Origin: Halomonas eurihalina
GTDB lineage: Bacteria > Pseudomonadota > Gammaproteobacteria > Pseudomonadales > Halomonadaceae
Direction of reading: 5' to 3'
NCBI RefSeq assembly: GCF_008274785.1
Contig: NZ_VTPU01000007.1
Location: 124,001-188,000, forward strand
DNA: 64,000 bases
Of the stretch, positions 36,028-44,317 are shown in pieces. The position numbers and the translations under genes are program-made. Numbering within the stretch: the stretch's first letter is position 1; the number at the start of each line of letters is the position of its first letter. A model generated the notes under the pieces. It was not told where the DNA came from. It did no database searches and was given only the letters and a program-made list of their open reading frames with translations.

Positions 36028-36431
36028 GATGACGGTCTCTTCTCAGACGCTTGTTGTTGTATGGCCTCCTACACAGATAGCATCGCTAAAAACAAACCGT
36101 CAAGTCGGTTTTTATTGAAAGCCTCAACGGCACGCTCTCTACTGCTGTTGATACCAACGCCCTCGACCTACGATAAATGCCGTTGCGGGCCAGCCAGCCC
36201 CCAGGCCTTTCTCGGTGCAAGCTCCCCCTGCCGACCACGATCACGACACTTCTGTCGGGCTATACAGTCATGGCCAGGGATCGGCCATGGACAGCACATC
36301 GCCGGAGGCTAGTGGCGCTTGTTTGATCACCACAGCACCTCCCGTATGGCTTGGAAACACCTAGGCCTCATCCTCGCCATAGAATCGTTCTCAGCACTGC
36401 TGGCCATGAGCCATGCCACAACATAGCCAAT
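36028..36431. other. Intergenic region upstream of the TetR gene
   Basis: About 400 bases with no coding sequence that I can support. It holds the inverted repeat at 36094-36111; the remainder (36120-36430) shows nothing recognisable. Confidence 0.4.
36094..36111. promoter_or_regulatory. Candidate TetR operator
   Basis: AAACCG (36094-36099) and CGGTTT (36106-36111) are separated by six bases, flanked by A and T runs. It lies just upstream of the TetR gene start at 36027. Confidence 0.6.
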
Positions 36432-36746
36432 CTATTCATCTGAAATGATTTCGCCGGCAATATTATCGACCAAGACGGGGCTATCGAAGTATGTGACCGA
36501 CGGCTCAGCCCCATACTTATCTCTTACGAAAGCTTTCCAACATTCCGTATACGAGGCTTCCGCTTCGGCTCTAGAGTTCCACAGATAAATTCCACCGACC
36601 GTTTTTCTGTCTTCCCATAGAATGTAGTGCTTACGAAAAAGGCCCTGCACCCCTTGATATGTTGGAGCTGTACTCAGAAACATTTGCTGTGCCTCGGCCG
36701 GCGTAATGGGACTGGGCAACTGAAACTTAGTAATGGCAACAATCAT
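36432..36746 (-). CDS. YdhR-like monooxygenase/ABM-fold protein
   Basis: A 104-residue ferredoxin-like fold protein. The sequence MIVAITKFQLPSP, the YQGVQGLFRKHYIL segment and GGIYLWNSRAEAEASY match YdhR-type putative monooxygenases. Members lack a cofactor motif and are often dimers. It is isolated on the minus strand; the composition is somewhat AT-rich compared with the flanks. Confidence 0.78.
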   Translation of the reverse strand: MIVAITKFQLPSPITPAEAQQMFLSTAPTYQGVQGLFRKHYILWEDRKTVGGIYLWNSRAEAEASYTECWKAFVRDKYGAEPSVTYFDSPVLVDNIAGEIISDE

Positions 36747-36867
36747 TGGGTCACTCTCTCGCTGGCTTTAATTGCATTGGAAGCATTTTGACACTACGAG
36801 CACCTAGGTTTTTATATAATACAACCAGGAATTATATAACCCCAACAATTTCCTTATAAAAAACTGG

Positions 36868-37203
36868 CTAGGCATCTTTCCCGTTATTGTATCTCACTGA
36901 AACATTTTCCAATTCCTCGTGTGCCATACGAAAGTTAACAGCCATCAAAGGATCATCATCACCAGGCAGCGTTCGGTAGTGGGTCACGCATCCACAGTTT
37001 GCACAGCGGACAAACTCAATTTCCCTATCCCCACGACGATATGCATCCACCCCCATTCCTCCCATTCTCACCTTCACTTCGCCTGGTGAATAGTAACCCC
37101 ACAGGGATTGGTACCGGCTGCAAATAGCGCAGTTGCATACCGTCACCTGATCGGGCTTCGTTACGGAAATTTCTATATTTCCACAATCACAGCTCAATTC
37201 CAT
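36868..37203 (-). CDS. GFA (glutathione-dependent formaldehyde-activating) family protein
   Basis: A 111-residue zinc protein of the GFA/CENP-V fold. Zinc ligands are visible: C-x-C in SCDCGN, CNCAIC and CANCGC. The family was named for an enzyme acting on formaldehyde with glutathione, but most members are uncharacterised. No partner gene is obvious. Confidence 0.82.
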   Translation of the reverse strand: MELSCDCGNIEISVTKPDQVTVCNCAICSRYQSLWGYYSPGEVKVRMGGMGVDAYRRGDREIEFVRCANCGCVTHYRTLPGDDDPLMAVNFRMAHEELENVSVRYNNGKDA

Positions 37204-37399
37204 ATTTTTCTTCCATATCTATCATAACGCTTTACAACACATCTCATAAACTTCATAACTTACTAAGACTCTAAAATTGACTGAGGAATTCTTGGCCTCA
37301 GGAATTTTCTTATAATAGATTAATGCCAGCCTAGCACGCCGGTTCGGTATGTCACCCAGAAAGCTGGGTAAACTTCGATGAAGTATTTCCACAAAAAAC

Positions 37400-37423
37400 A
37401 GGGCCGCGTGCTGGCGCGGCCCT
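37400..37423 (-). terminator. Intrinsic terminator for the binding-protein gene
   Basis: AGGGCCGCG (37400-37408) and CGCGGCCCT (37415-37423) form a 9-bp stem with a 6-base loop. On the minus strand a T run follows (complement of the A run at 37393-37398). It lies 80 bases past the stop at 37504. Confidence 0.85.
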
Positions 37424-37503
37424 GCGAGATGGAGACTCATGCATACCGGGCTGTCATGCCCGCTGGATTGGCGAGCTGTCGGTGGCTCGCTCGGAGGCAT
37501 CGA

Positions 37504-38385
37504 TCAGTTGGCTGCCTCGCTCGCGGCCAACCACTGGTCGATGGTGTCGCGGTGGTTATCGATCCACTGCTGGGCACCCTCGACGGGGTCGCCGACTTCC
37601 TCGATGGTCGCCATGAGTCCACCGAGGCTGTCGTCGTCCATTTTCCAGGCGTTCAACACCTCGGTCAGCCAGGGGTCGTCGCTGGCGAAGTCGCCGCGCG
37701 AGAACCAGTAGATGGTTTCGTTCTCGCCGTAGACGCCCTTGGGGTCCTCGAGGTACTTGAGGTCATACTCGGCGAAGGCCCAGTGCGGGCTCCACAAGGT
37801 CACGACGATGGGTTCCTGGCTCGCGTAGGCGCCGTCGAGCGCCGCCATCATGGCGGGGCCGGAGCTGTTGACCTGCGACATCGGCAGTTCGTACTGCTCG
37901 ATGGCGTCGTCGGTCAAACCGGCGATCGCGGAGCCGCTGTCGATGCCCAGGATCGAGGGGCTGCCCTGATACTCGAAGTCATCCGCACGTTCCTTGAGTT
38001 CCGCAATGCTGTCGACATCGACGTAGCTGGGAACGACCAGCCCCAGTCCTGTGCCCTCGTACCAGGCATCGTGCACCTGCAGTTCGTCCTTGTAGGGCTC
38101 GAGGAAGGGCTTGTCGGTGATCGGCAGCCAGATCTCCATGGAGATGTCGATGTCGCCCTGGGACATGGCCGCGTAGAGCGCATTCTTGCTGACATTGGAG
38201 AGTTTGACGTCGTAACCGTACTCGTCCTCCAGCAGAATCTTCCACATATTGGCGACGGCGATGTTCTCGGCCCAGTTATTAGTGCCGATGACCAGGTTCT
38301 TGTCCTGAGCCATGAGGCCCTGGCTTGTCGGCATGAGGGCAAGGGCCAATAGGGCGGATGAGATTTTCTTCATCTGCAGTTTCAT
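37504..38385 (-). CDS. Glycine betaine/choline-type ABC substrate-binding protein
   Basis: A 293-residue periplasmic protein with a signal peptide (basic MKLQMKK, hydrophobic core, LMA/Q about residue 25). The mature domain is of OpuAC/ProX type: TNNWAENIAVANMW and WSPHWAFAEYDLKYL supply aromatic residues of the kind that box quaternary ammonium groups. No permease or ATPase gene is adjacent, so it must work with a remote transporter. It is third in line after the oxygenase and M24 genes on the same strand, with a 123-base gap before it and a terminator after it. Confidence 0.87.
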   Translation of the reverse strand: MKLQMKKISSALLALALMPTSQGLMAQDKNLVIGTNNWAENIAVANMWKILLEDEYGYDVKLSNVSKNALYAAMSQGDIDISMEIWLPITDKPFLEPYKDELQVHDAWYEGTGLGLVVPSYVDVDSIAELKERADDFEYQGSPSILGIDSGSAIAGLTDDAIEQYELPMSQVNSSGPAMMAALDGAYASQEPIVVTLWSPHWAFAEYDLKYLEDPKGVYGENETIYWFSRGDFASDDPWLTEVLNAWKMDDDSLGGLMATIEEVGDPVEGAQQWIDNHRDTIDQWLAASEAAN

Positions 38386-38508
38386 ATGAATTGTCTCTCC
38401 GGTATCACGTTATTCTATCGGAGTTAGATAGTAACAAGCTCTCCGCCTTTCCCCTCCCCTGGATTGAGAATGCCTGCCATGAGAAAAGGGAATGGCTTGG
38501 CGCTTTAG

Positions 38509-39756
38509 CTAGCCGATCAGCCTGGGATCGAAGGGGTAATCCGACAGCAGTTCGACACGGCCGTCGTCGCGAACGTAAAGCTGTTCCTCGAGCTTGACGC
38601 CCTCGCCGCCATCCTCGTGGCCGATGAAGCTTTCCACGCAAAGCGTCATGCCCGGGGCAATGACGCCGTCGTAACCCTTGTCATCGATGTCCTCGCGATG
38701 AACGATGTAAGGGTATTCGCCGTTCATTCCCACCCCGTGCGCCAGGGCGAAATAGCGTCGTGCGCGGTAGGAGGGCGGAATACGCCAGGCGCGCTCGGCG
38801 TACTCCTTGAAGCTGACCCCGGGCTTGAGGTTTTCCATGTTGGTGCGGATCTGTTCGTAGGCCAACTTGTAGAGGTCGCGTTGCGCCGGGCTGGCTTCGT
38901 CATCGCCGCACAGGAAGGTGCGCGAGAAGTCGGCATAGTAGCCGTGTCGCCCCACCACATCGGTATCCAGGGCGACCAGTTCGCCGCGCTGAATGCGCCG
39001 GTCGGAGCATTCCTGGAACCAGGGATTAGTGCGTGGCCCGGAGTTCATCAGGCGCGTCTCGACGAAGTCGGCGTCGGTGGCGATGATATGCTCGTGCAGC
39101 TTGGCCCAGACGGCATTCTCGCTGACGCCCGGCGCGATGGCGGCTTCCAGCTTGCGCACGCCGTCTTCCACGGCGCGCAGCGATGAGCGGACCATCTTGA
39201 TCTCGTTGGGCACCTTGTAGGCACGCGCCATCTCCAGGGGCTCCTGGGCGTCCAGCACCCGATAGCCGCGACGCTGCAACTCGAAGGCCGCCTCCGGCGT
39301 GGCGCTCTCGATGGCAAGGCGTTCGCCGCCACCACACTGGCGCGCCAATTCGACGATCTCGTCGGCCCAGGCGCGCGTGACCGCCTCGGTGTTCTTCTCG
39401 TTGAAGTAATAGGAAATCGCCTTGGCCGGCCGGATCTCGTCCACCGTGGGCAGGTGGCTGGCCAGGTGCTCGCAGCCGGAGAATTCGAACAGCACCACCG
39501 GCCCCTCGGTGGGCACGAAGGCATAGCGCGCGGGATTGCGCGAACTGTAGACCTGCATGTTGCGCGAACCGGTGGCATAGCGCACATGAGCAGGGTCGAA
39601 CAGCACCGCGGCGGTGATGTCGCGCTTGGCCAGTTCGGCGCGCACCCGCCCGAGCCGATCCAGCAGGATGCGCGGAATCTCGTCGGCGGAAGGCTCGCAT
39701 TCGGCCGGATCATGGGTGGGCGGCAGGATATCCATGGCCGCCAGGTCCATTCGCAT
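38509..39756 (-). CDS. M24-fold metalloenzyme, DddP-like
   Basis: A 415-residue pita-bread-fold protein with a creatinase-type N-terminal domain. The metal ligands are D264, D266, D276, H340, E375 and E390. Their spacing is the same as I recall for the DMSP lyase DddP, with a constant offset of 31, and Y335 also matches. The position of the DddP general base is Gly346 rather than Asp, so the DMSP-lyase reaction is doubtful and a peptidase- or creatinase-like hydrolysis is possible. GGAG precedes ATG 39756. It follows the oxygenase gene by 53 bases. Confidence 0.8.
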   Translation of the reverse strand: MRMDLAAMDILPPTHDPAECEPSADEIPRILLDRLGRVRAELAKRDITAAVLFDPAHVRYATGSRNMQVYSSRNPARYAFVPTEGPVVLFEFSGCEHLASHLPTVDEIRPAKAISYYFNEKNTEAVTRAWADEIVELARQCGGGERLAIESATPEAAFELQRRGYRVLDAQEPLEMARAYKVPNEIKMVRSSLRAVEDGVRKLEAAIAPGVSENAVWAKLHEHIIATDADFVETRLMNSGPRTNPWFQECSDRRIQRGELVALDTDVVGRHGYYADFSRTFLCGDDEASPAQRDLYKLAYEQIRTNMENLKPGVSFKEYAERAWRIPPSYRARRYFALAHGVGMNGEYPYIVHREDIDDKGYDGVIAPGMTLCVESFIGHEDGGEGVKLEEQLYVRDDGRVELLSDYPFDPRLIG

Positions 39757-39809
39757 CGGTGGCTCCTCGTTTCAGGGTCACGGTCTGTCGTCGATGTTAT
39801 CGGGCCGGT

Positions 39810-40703
39810 TCAGTCGATCAGGCCGTCGGCGCGCTCTTCGCGGCGCTCCTCGGCCAGCATGTGCTGCTCCGCGACCCGACCGTAGAGCTGGCGAGTTCGC
39901 TCCAGGCGGCCCACCACGTCGGGCGCCCGGGAATAGGCGAAGATCGCCGTCAGGCGCGGCGTGTCGCCTTCCACGCGGGTCACCCGGTGCAGGCTGAAAC
40001 GCCCCTTGAACAACTGCAGATCGCCCGGTCGTAGATCGAGCCGCTGAACGCGCTCCGTCCGCTCGCCGCGGATCACCGCACCGACGCCGTCATAGTTCTC
40101 GTCCCGGGGAGTGCGGATGTTGGGGCAGTATTCGAACACTCCGCCGTTCTCGGACTGCTGAGTCATCATGGTGACGATGAATTCGTTGGTGTCGTAATGC
40201 CACGGCTGCTCGGTGCCATCCGGCAGCACATTGAGCACCAATCCGGCATAGGGATCGGCGTACTCGTAGATGCGCGGCTCGCCCAGGCAGCGCTGCACCA
40301 GCAACTTCATGGCGCGGGAGACGTAGAGCCGATGGATCAGGGTGTCGGCGGTGATCATGTCGCGGGTCACGAAGCCGCTGGTGCGCGTCATGAACAGCCG
40401 TCGAGGGTCCCGCTCGGGCAGCTCGGGGTCGTCGGCGGTGAAGTAGGCATTGACCTCGCGAGTGTTATAGAAACTCTTCTCGGCCATCCGCGCGCTCTCC
40501 TCGCGAACGCGCTCGAGGCGATCCTCTCGCAGGAAGCCGCGCAGCACGGCGCATCCCTCGCGGTCCAGGTGGACACGGGCCGTCTCGATGGTTTTGAGCA
40601 GCCCCGGGTCATCGGGCCGGTGCAGGGGATATCGCTCGGTATCGACGATATCGGAAAGGTCCAGGGCCTCGGCGTTGGCCAGGCCATGGTCGGTGGCGCT
40701 CAT
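39810..40703 (-). CDS. 2-oxoglutarate/Fe(II)-dependent oxygenase
   Basis: A 297-residue double-stranded beta-helix protein. Iron ligands are H169-x-D171 (WHYDTNEF) and H239 (SLHRVTRV); R250 (TPRLTAIF) is placed to bind 2-oxoglutarate. An AGGAGG site precedes ATG 40703, so the longer frame to 40859 is not used. The overall sequence recalls the BesD/HalD amino acid halogenase family, but those have Gly in place of the second ligand; the intact Asp implies hydroxylation. Substrate is unknown, possibly a free amino acid or onium compound. Divergent from LysR. Confidence 0.82.
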   Translation of the reverse strand: MSATDHGLANAEALDLSDIVDTERYPLHRPDDPGLLKTIETARVHLDREGCAVLRGFLREDRLERVREESARMAEKSFYNTREVNAYFTADDPELPERDPRRLFMTRTSGFVTRDMITADTLIHRLYVSRAMKLLVQRCLGEPRIYEYADPYAGLVLNVLPDGTEQPWHYDTNEFIVTMMTQQSENGGVFEYCPNIRTPRDENYDGVGAVIRGERTERVQRLDLRPGDLQLFKGRFSLHRVTRVEGDTPRLTAIFAYSRAPDVVGRLERTRQLYGRVAEQHMLAEERREERADGLID

Positions 40704-40785
40704 CGGTAGCCTCCTGGGGTGTCGGTTGCCCTTGCCTGGGCTTATGCTGGACGCCCCACAGCCATTCGAGAAACGAGTCATTCCG

Positions 40786-41688
40786 ATGGATTCAATCGGC
40801 GATTCCGATCGATCGCGCCTGCCCGCCCTCGACAGTGACCTGTTGCTGGCCTTCATCACAGTAGCCGACAGCGGCGGCTTTACGACGGCCGCGCGCTATC
40901 TGCACAAGACGCAGTCGACCATCAGCCTGCGCGTGAGCACGCTGGAGGAGCGCCTGGGCACACGTCTGCTGAACCGCACCAGCCGCCACCTGTCGCTGAC
41001 GCCGGATGGCCAGACCTTCCTCGTCTACGCACGGCGCCTGCTGCAGTTGCAGCGCGAGGCGCTGGGTGCGCTGAGCGTCTCGAGCGAACCGATCACCCTG
41101 CGTTTCGGCTTGCCCGAGGATCATGCCGATACCTGGCTGCCTGCCTTGCTCGAGAGATTCTCGGCCGCTCATCCGGAAGTACGGGTCCACATCCACTGCC
41201 GCATGTCCACCGAACTGCTCGCCCGGCTCGATGACGGCTCGCTGGACCTGGTGCTGGCGGTGCGTCACGCCGCCGACAGCGGCGGCGATGTGCTTGGCAA
41301 GGAAGCCGTGGTATGGGCCGCCCATCGCGATTTCCAGCTCGACCCGCAGCGCCCCCTGCCGTTGGCCCTGTTCCCCGAGCAGTGCATTTATCGGCGTCGC
41401 GCCCTGCAGGCGCTGACCGAACGGGGGTTGGCCTGGCAGGTCGACTCGACCAGCCAGAGCCCCAGTGGTCTTCGCGTCATCGTCGATCAGGCCCGCGCTT
41501 TGACGCTCTGCGACCTGCACTCGCTTCCCGAGCACTGGCGAGTGCTCGGCGAGGCCGAGGGTTTGCCGCCCCTGCCCGCCGCCGAGCTGGAGATCCATCG
41601 CTCGCCCAGCCTGACGCATCCCGCCTTCGAGGCCTTCGTGCAACGCCTGCGAGAGGTGATCGCTGACGCCGTCCCGGCCTCGTCCTGA
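40786..41688 (+). CDS. LysR family regulator of the oxygenase unit
   Basis: A 300-residue LysR protein. The N-terminal domain (DSDLLLAFITVADSGGFTT, then TISLRVSTLEERLGTRLLNR) is at residues 15-75, followed by the effector domain. ATG 40786 is chosen from domain length; an ATG at 40744 is also in frame. It is 82 bases from and divergent to the oxygenase gene, so it is likely the activator of the oxygenase-M24-binding protein set. Confidence 0.88.
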   Translation: MDSIGDSDRSRLPALDSDLLLAFITVADSGGFTTAARYLHKTQSTISLRVSTLEERLGTRLLNRTSRHLSLTPDGQTFLVYARRLLQLQREALGALSVSSEPITLRFGLPEDHADTWLPALLERFSAAHPEVRVHIHCRMSTELLARLDDGSLDLVLAVRHAADSGGDVLGKEAVVWAAHRDFQLDPQRPLPLALFPEQCIYRRRALQALTERGLAWQVDSTSQSPSGLRVIVDQARALTLCDLHSLPEHWRVLGEAEGLPPLPAAELEIHRSPSLTHPAFEAFVQRLREVIADAVPASS

Positions 41689-41717
41689 CCATCCCCTCCG
41701 ACTGCCCCTGTCAGTTG

Positions 41718-42614
41718 TCAGGCATGGTCGTTGCCCACGGCGCCCTGCAACCAGTCGCGCAGCAGCGTCAGTGACGGTTCATCGCCCTGCCCCCGCCGCG
41801 TGGTGAACCAATAGGACTGATGCCCCGGCATTGCCGCCGCCAGCGGCTGCACCAGTTCCCCCTTGGTCAGTTCCCTGGCGACCATGGCGCGGTCGGCGAT
41901 GGTGATGCCCAGCCCCTCCAGGGCGGCACGAATCGCCAGATCCAGCAGGTCGAATTCCAGCCCGCCCTCGGTATCGATACCTTCGATGCCCGCCGCCTCC
42001 AGCCAGTGCCGCCAGGTCGGAAAACGATCTTCGGTGGTGCGCATCACGTGCAGCAGCGTCTGCTCGCGTAGATCCAGCGGTCGACCGTCGCGTAGCAGGC
42101 GTGGAGAGCAGACGGCAATGTGGCTCTCCTGCATCAGGAAATGCGGCTCGACATCGGTCCAGTCGCCGTCACCGAAGCGGATGGCGGCATCCAGGGTGCT
42201 GTCGGCGGCCAAGTCATCGACCTCGCGAGTGGTCAGGGTCAACGACAGGGACGGATAGCGCCGTCGCAGATCGTCCAGGCGCGGCACCAGCCAGCGGCTG
42301 GCCAGTGTCGGCGGCACATTGAGACGCAAGCGGGTGAGATCCGTCGGCGAGGCGAGATCGCGCACCGTCAGGGCAATGCGGTCGAAGGAGGTACTCAACG
42401 CCGGCAGCAGACGCCGCCCCGCCTCGGTCAGTCGCAACTGCCCCGGCCGACGCTCGAACAGGATGACGCCCAGCTGTTCCTCCAGGTGGCGTACCTGGCG
42501 GCTGATCGCGCTCTGCGTCACGTGCAGTCGCTGTGCCGCCTGGGTGAAGTTCTGGCACTGGGCGGCGGCCTCGAAGGCCTTGAGGGCGTTGAGCGGTGGC
42601 AGGTAGCGACTCAT
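41718..42614 (-). CDS. LysR family regulator (GcvA-like)
   Basis: A 298-residue protein beginning MSRYLPPLNALKAFEAAAQ with helix-turn-helix NFTQAAQRLHVTQSAISRQV, as in GcvA/AmpR-type regulators, and a LysR effector domain with RFGDGDWTDVE. It is divergent from the aldehyde dehydrogenase gene at 42790, with a dyad between (42652-42672). It most likely controls the three-gene dehydrogenase unit. Confidence 0.9.
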   Translation of the reverse strand: MSRYLPPLNALKAFEAAAQCQNFTQAAQRLHVTQSAISRQVRHLEEQLGVILFERRPGQLRLTEAGRRLLPALSTSFDRIALTVRDLASPTDLTRLRLNVPPTLASRWLVPRLDDLRRRYPSLSLTLTTREVDDLAADSTLDAAIRFGDGDWTDVEPHFLMQESHIAVCSPRLLRDGRPLDLREQTLLHVMRTTEDRFPTWRHWLEAAGIEGIDTEGGLEFDLLDLAIRAALEGLGITIADRAMVARELTKGELVQPLAAAMPGHQSYWFTTRRGQGDEPSLTLLRDWLQGAVGNDHA

Positions 42615-42651
42615 GGCTGGCCCTCATGCGTTTTTGTCGGGAAGTTACGTT

Positions 42652-42672
42652 CTGGAATACAGGTTACTCCAG
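42652..42672. promoter_or_regulatory. Candidate LysR-type dyad upstream of the dehydrogenase operon
   Basis: CTGGA (42652-42656) and TCCAG (42668-42672) are inverted arms 11 bases apart, within the 175-base gap between the divergent LysR and aldehyde dehydrogenase genes. Confidence 0.4.
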
Positions 42673-42789
42673 CACACCATGCGTTTTACTCATGCCCAGG
42701 GTACCAAATCCTCGTTTGTCGCCCCATCCGACGCTGCCCAGACTGGCCATCGAAATCCTCATCCTTCAGCTCTGGAAACCTGCTTCATC

Positions 42790-44316
42790 ATGGCCGACGA
42801 CACCGCGATACTGACGCCTCGAACACGCGACCTGGACGGCTGGCGCGAGCTGGCCGCGCGGCTGCCGCTGCCCCACCACTCCTATGTGGGCGGCGAATGG
42901 CGAGATGCCGAATCCGGTCGCACCTTCACCGCCCGCAACCCGGCCACCGGCAAGCCGCTGACCGAGGTGGCCGCCTGCGACACTGCCGATGTCGACCGAG
43001 CAGTGGCGATCGCACGGCGCACCTTCGAAGCCGGCGAGTGGCGCAATCTGTCGCCCGCCGAGCGCAAGGCACGCATGCTCGCCTGGGCCGACGCCATCTC
43101 CGACCACGCCGACGAGATCGCCCTGCTCGAGACCCTGGAGACCGGCAAGCCGATCGGCCAGACCACCAGCGTGGATGTACCCGGCCTGGTGGGCGGGCTG
43201 CGCTGGTACGCCGAAGCGCTCGACAAGCTGTACGGCGAGACCGCGCCCAATGGCGCTTCCAGTGTCTGTTTCATCGAGCGCGAGCCGGTCGGCGTGGTTG
43301 CTGCGGTGGTGCCCTGGAACTATCCGCTGATCATTGCCGGCTGGAAGCTCGGCCCGGCGCTGGGCGCCGGCAACTCGGTAATTCTCAAGCCCGCCGAGCA
43401 GTCGACACTGGCCACCCTACGCGTCGCCGCCCTGGCCCGAGACGCCGGTATTCCGAGCGGCGCCCTCCAGGTGATCACCGGCCTGGGCCACGAGGCCGGC
43501 CAGGCGCTGGGCCTTCACGATGACATCGACGCCATCGGCTTCACCGGCTCCACCGAGATCGGCAAGAAGTTTCTGGAATACTCGGCCCGCTCCAACATGA
43601 AACGCATCGGCCTGGAATGCGGCGGCAAGAGTCCGCACATCGTCACCCGCGACGTCGACGACCTCGACCGCATCGCCATGTATGTCGCCTACGGCGTCTG
43701 GTACAACCAGGGCGAAACCTGCCACGCCGGCACCCGACTGATCGTCGACCGCGCCATCAAGGACGAGCTGCTGACCAAGGTGCGCCAGTGGGCCGACCGG
43801 CTCCAGCCCGGCGATCCCCTCGACCCCGACACCCAGATGGGCGCGATGATCGAGCCCGCACACGCCGACAAGGTTATGGGCTATCTCCGTCAGGGCCGCG
43901 ACGAAGGCGCCCGGCTGCTGTTCGGCGGCGAGCGCGTGCGCCAGGACAGCGGCGGCGTTTTCATCACGCCGGCAATCTTCGACGACGTCACCAACGACAT
44001 GCGTATCGCCCGCGAGGAGATCTTCGGGCCGGTGCTGGTGGTGATCGCCGTCGATGGCCTCGACAAGGCCCTGGAAGTCGCCAACGACACCGACTACGGC
44101 CTCGGCGCGGCGGTCTGGACCAACCGCATGAGCGACGGCCACCGCGCCGCCCGCGCCCTGCGCGCCGGCACCGTCTGGGTCAACTGCTATGACCACACCT
44201 CCATCAACGCGCCCTTCGGTGGCTTCAAGCAGTCTGGCCAGGGCCGCGACAAGTCGCTATACGCCTTCGACAAGTACACTGAACTCAAGACCACCTGGAT
44301 CGAACTGGATACCTGA
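42790..44316 (+). CDS. Aldehyde dehydrogenase (PuuC/BetB-like)
   Basis: A 508-residue NAD(P)-dependent aldehyde dehydrogenase; ATG 42790 fits the family start, though the frame continues back to 42613. Key residues are N177 (PWNYP), K200, E276 (LECGGKSP, where Cys replaces the common Leu) and the nucleophile C311 (NQGETCHAGTR). The sequence is nearest to gamma-glutamyl-aminobutyraldehyde or betaine aldehyde type enzymes. The next gene starts two bases after the stop, so they are co-expressed. Confidence 0.93.
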   Translation: MADDTAILTPRTRDLDGWRELAARLPLPHHSYVGGEWRDAESGRTFTARNPATGKPLTEVAACDTADVDRAVAIARRTFEAGEWRNLSPAERKARMLAWADAISDHADEIALLETLETGKPIGQTTSVDVPGLVGGLRWYAEALDKLYGETAPNGASSVCFIEREPVGVVAAVVPWNYPLIIAGWKLGPALGAGNSVILKPAEQSTLATLRVAALARDAGIPSGALQVITGLGHEAGQALGLHDDIDAIGFTGSTEIGKKFLEYSARSNMKRIGLECGGKSPHIVTRDVDDLDRIAMYVAYGVWYNQGETCHAGTRLIVDRAIKDELLTKVRQWADRLQPGDPLDPDTQMGAMIEPAHADKVMGYLRQGRDEGARLLFGGERVRQDSGGVFITPAIFDDVTNDMRIAREEIFGPVLVVIAVDGLDKALEVANDTDYGLGAAVWTNRMSDGHRAARALRAGTVWVNCYDHTSINAPFGGFKQSGQGRDKSLYAFDKYTELKTTWIELDT

Positions 44317-44317
44317 C

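Noticed and set aside
39810..40703. Annotation as an amino acid halogenase
   Set aside because: The iron-binding Asp171 is present, whereas these halogenases replace it with Gly to make room for chloride.
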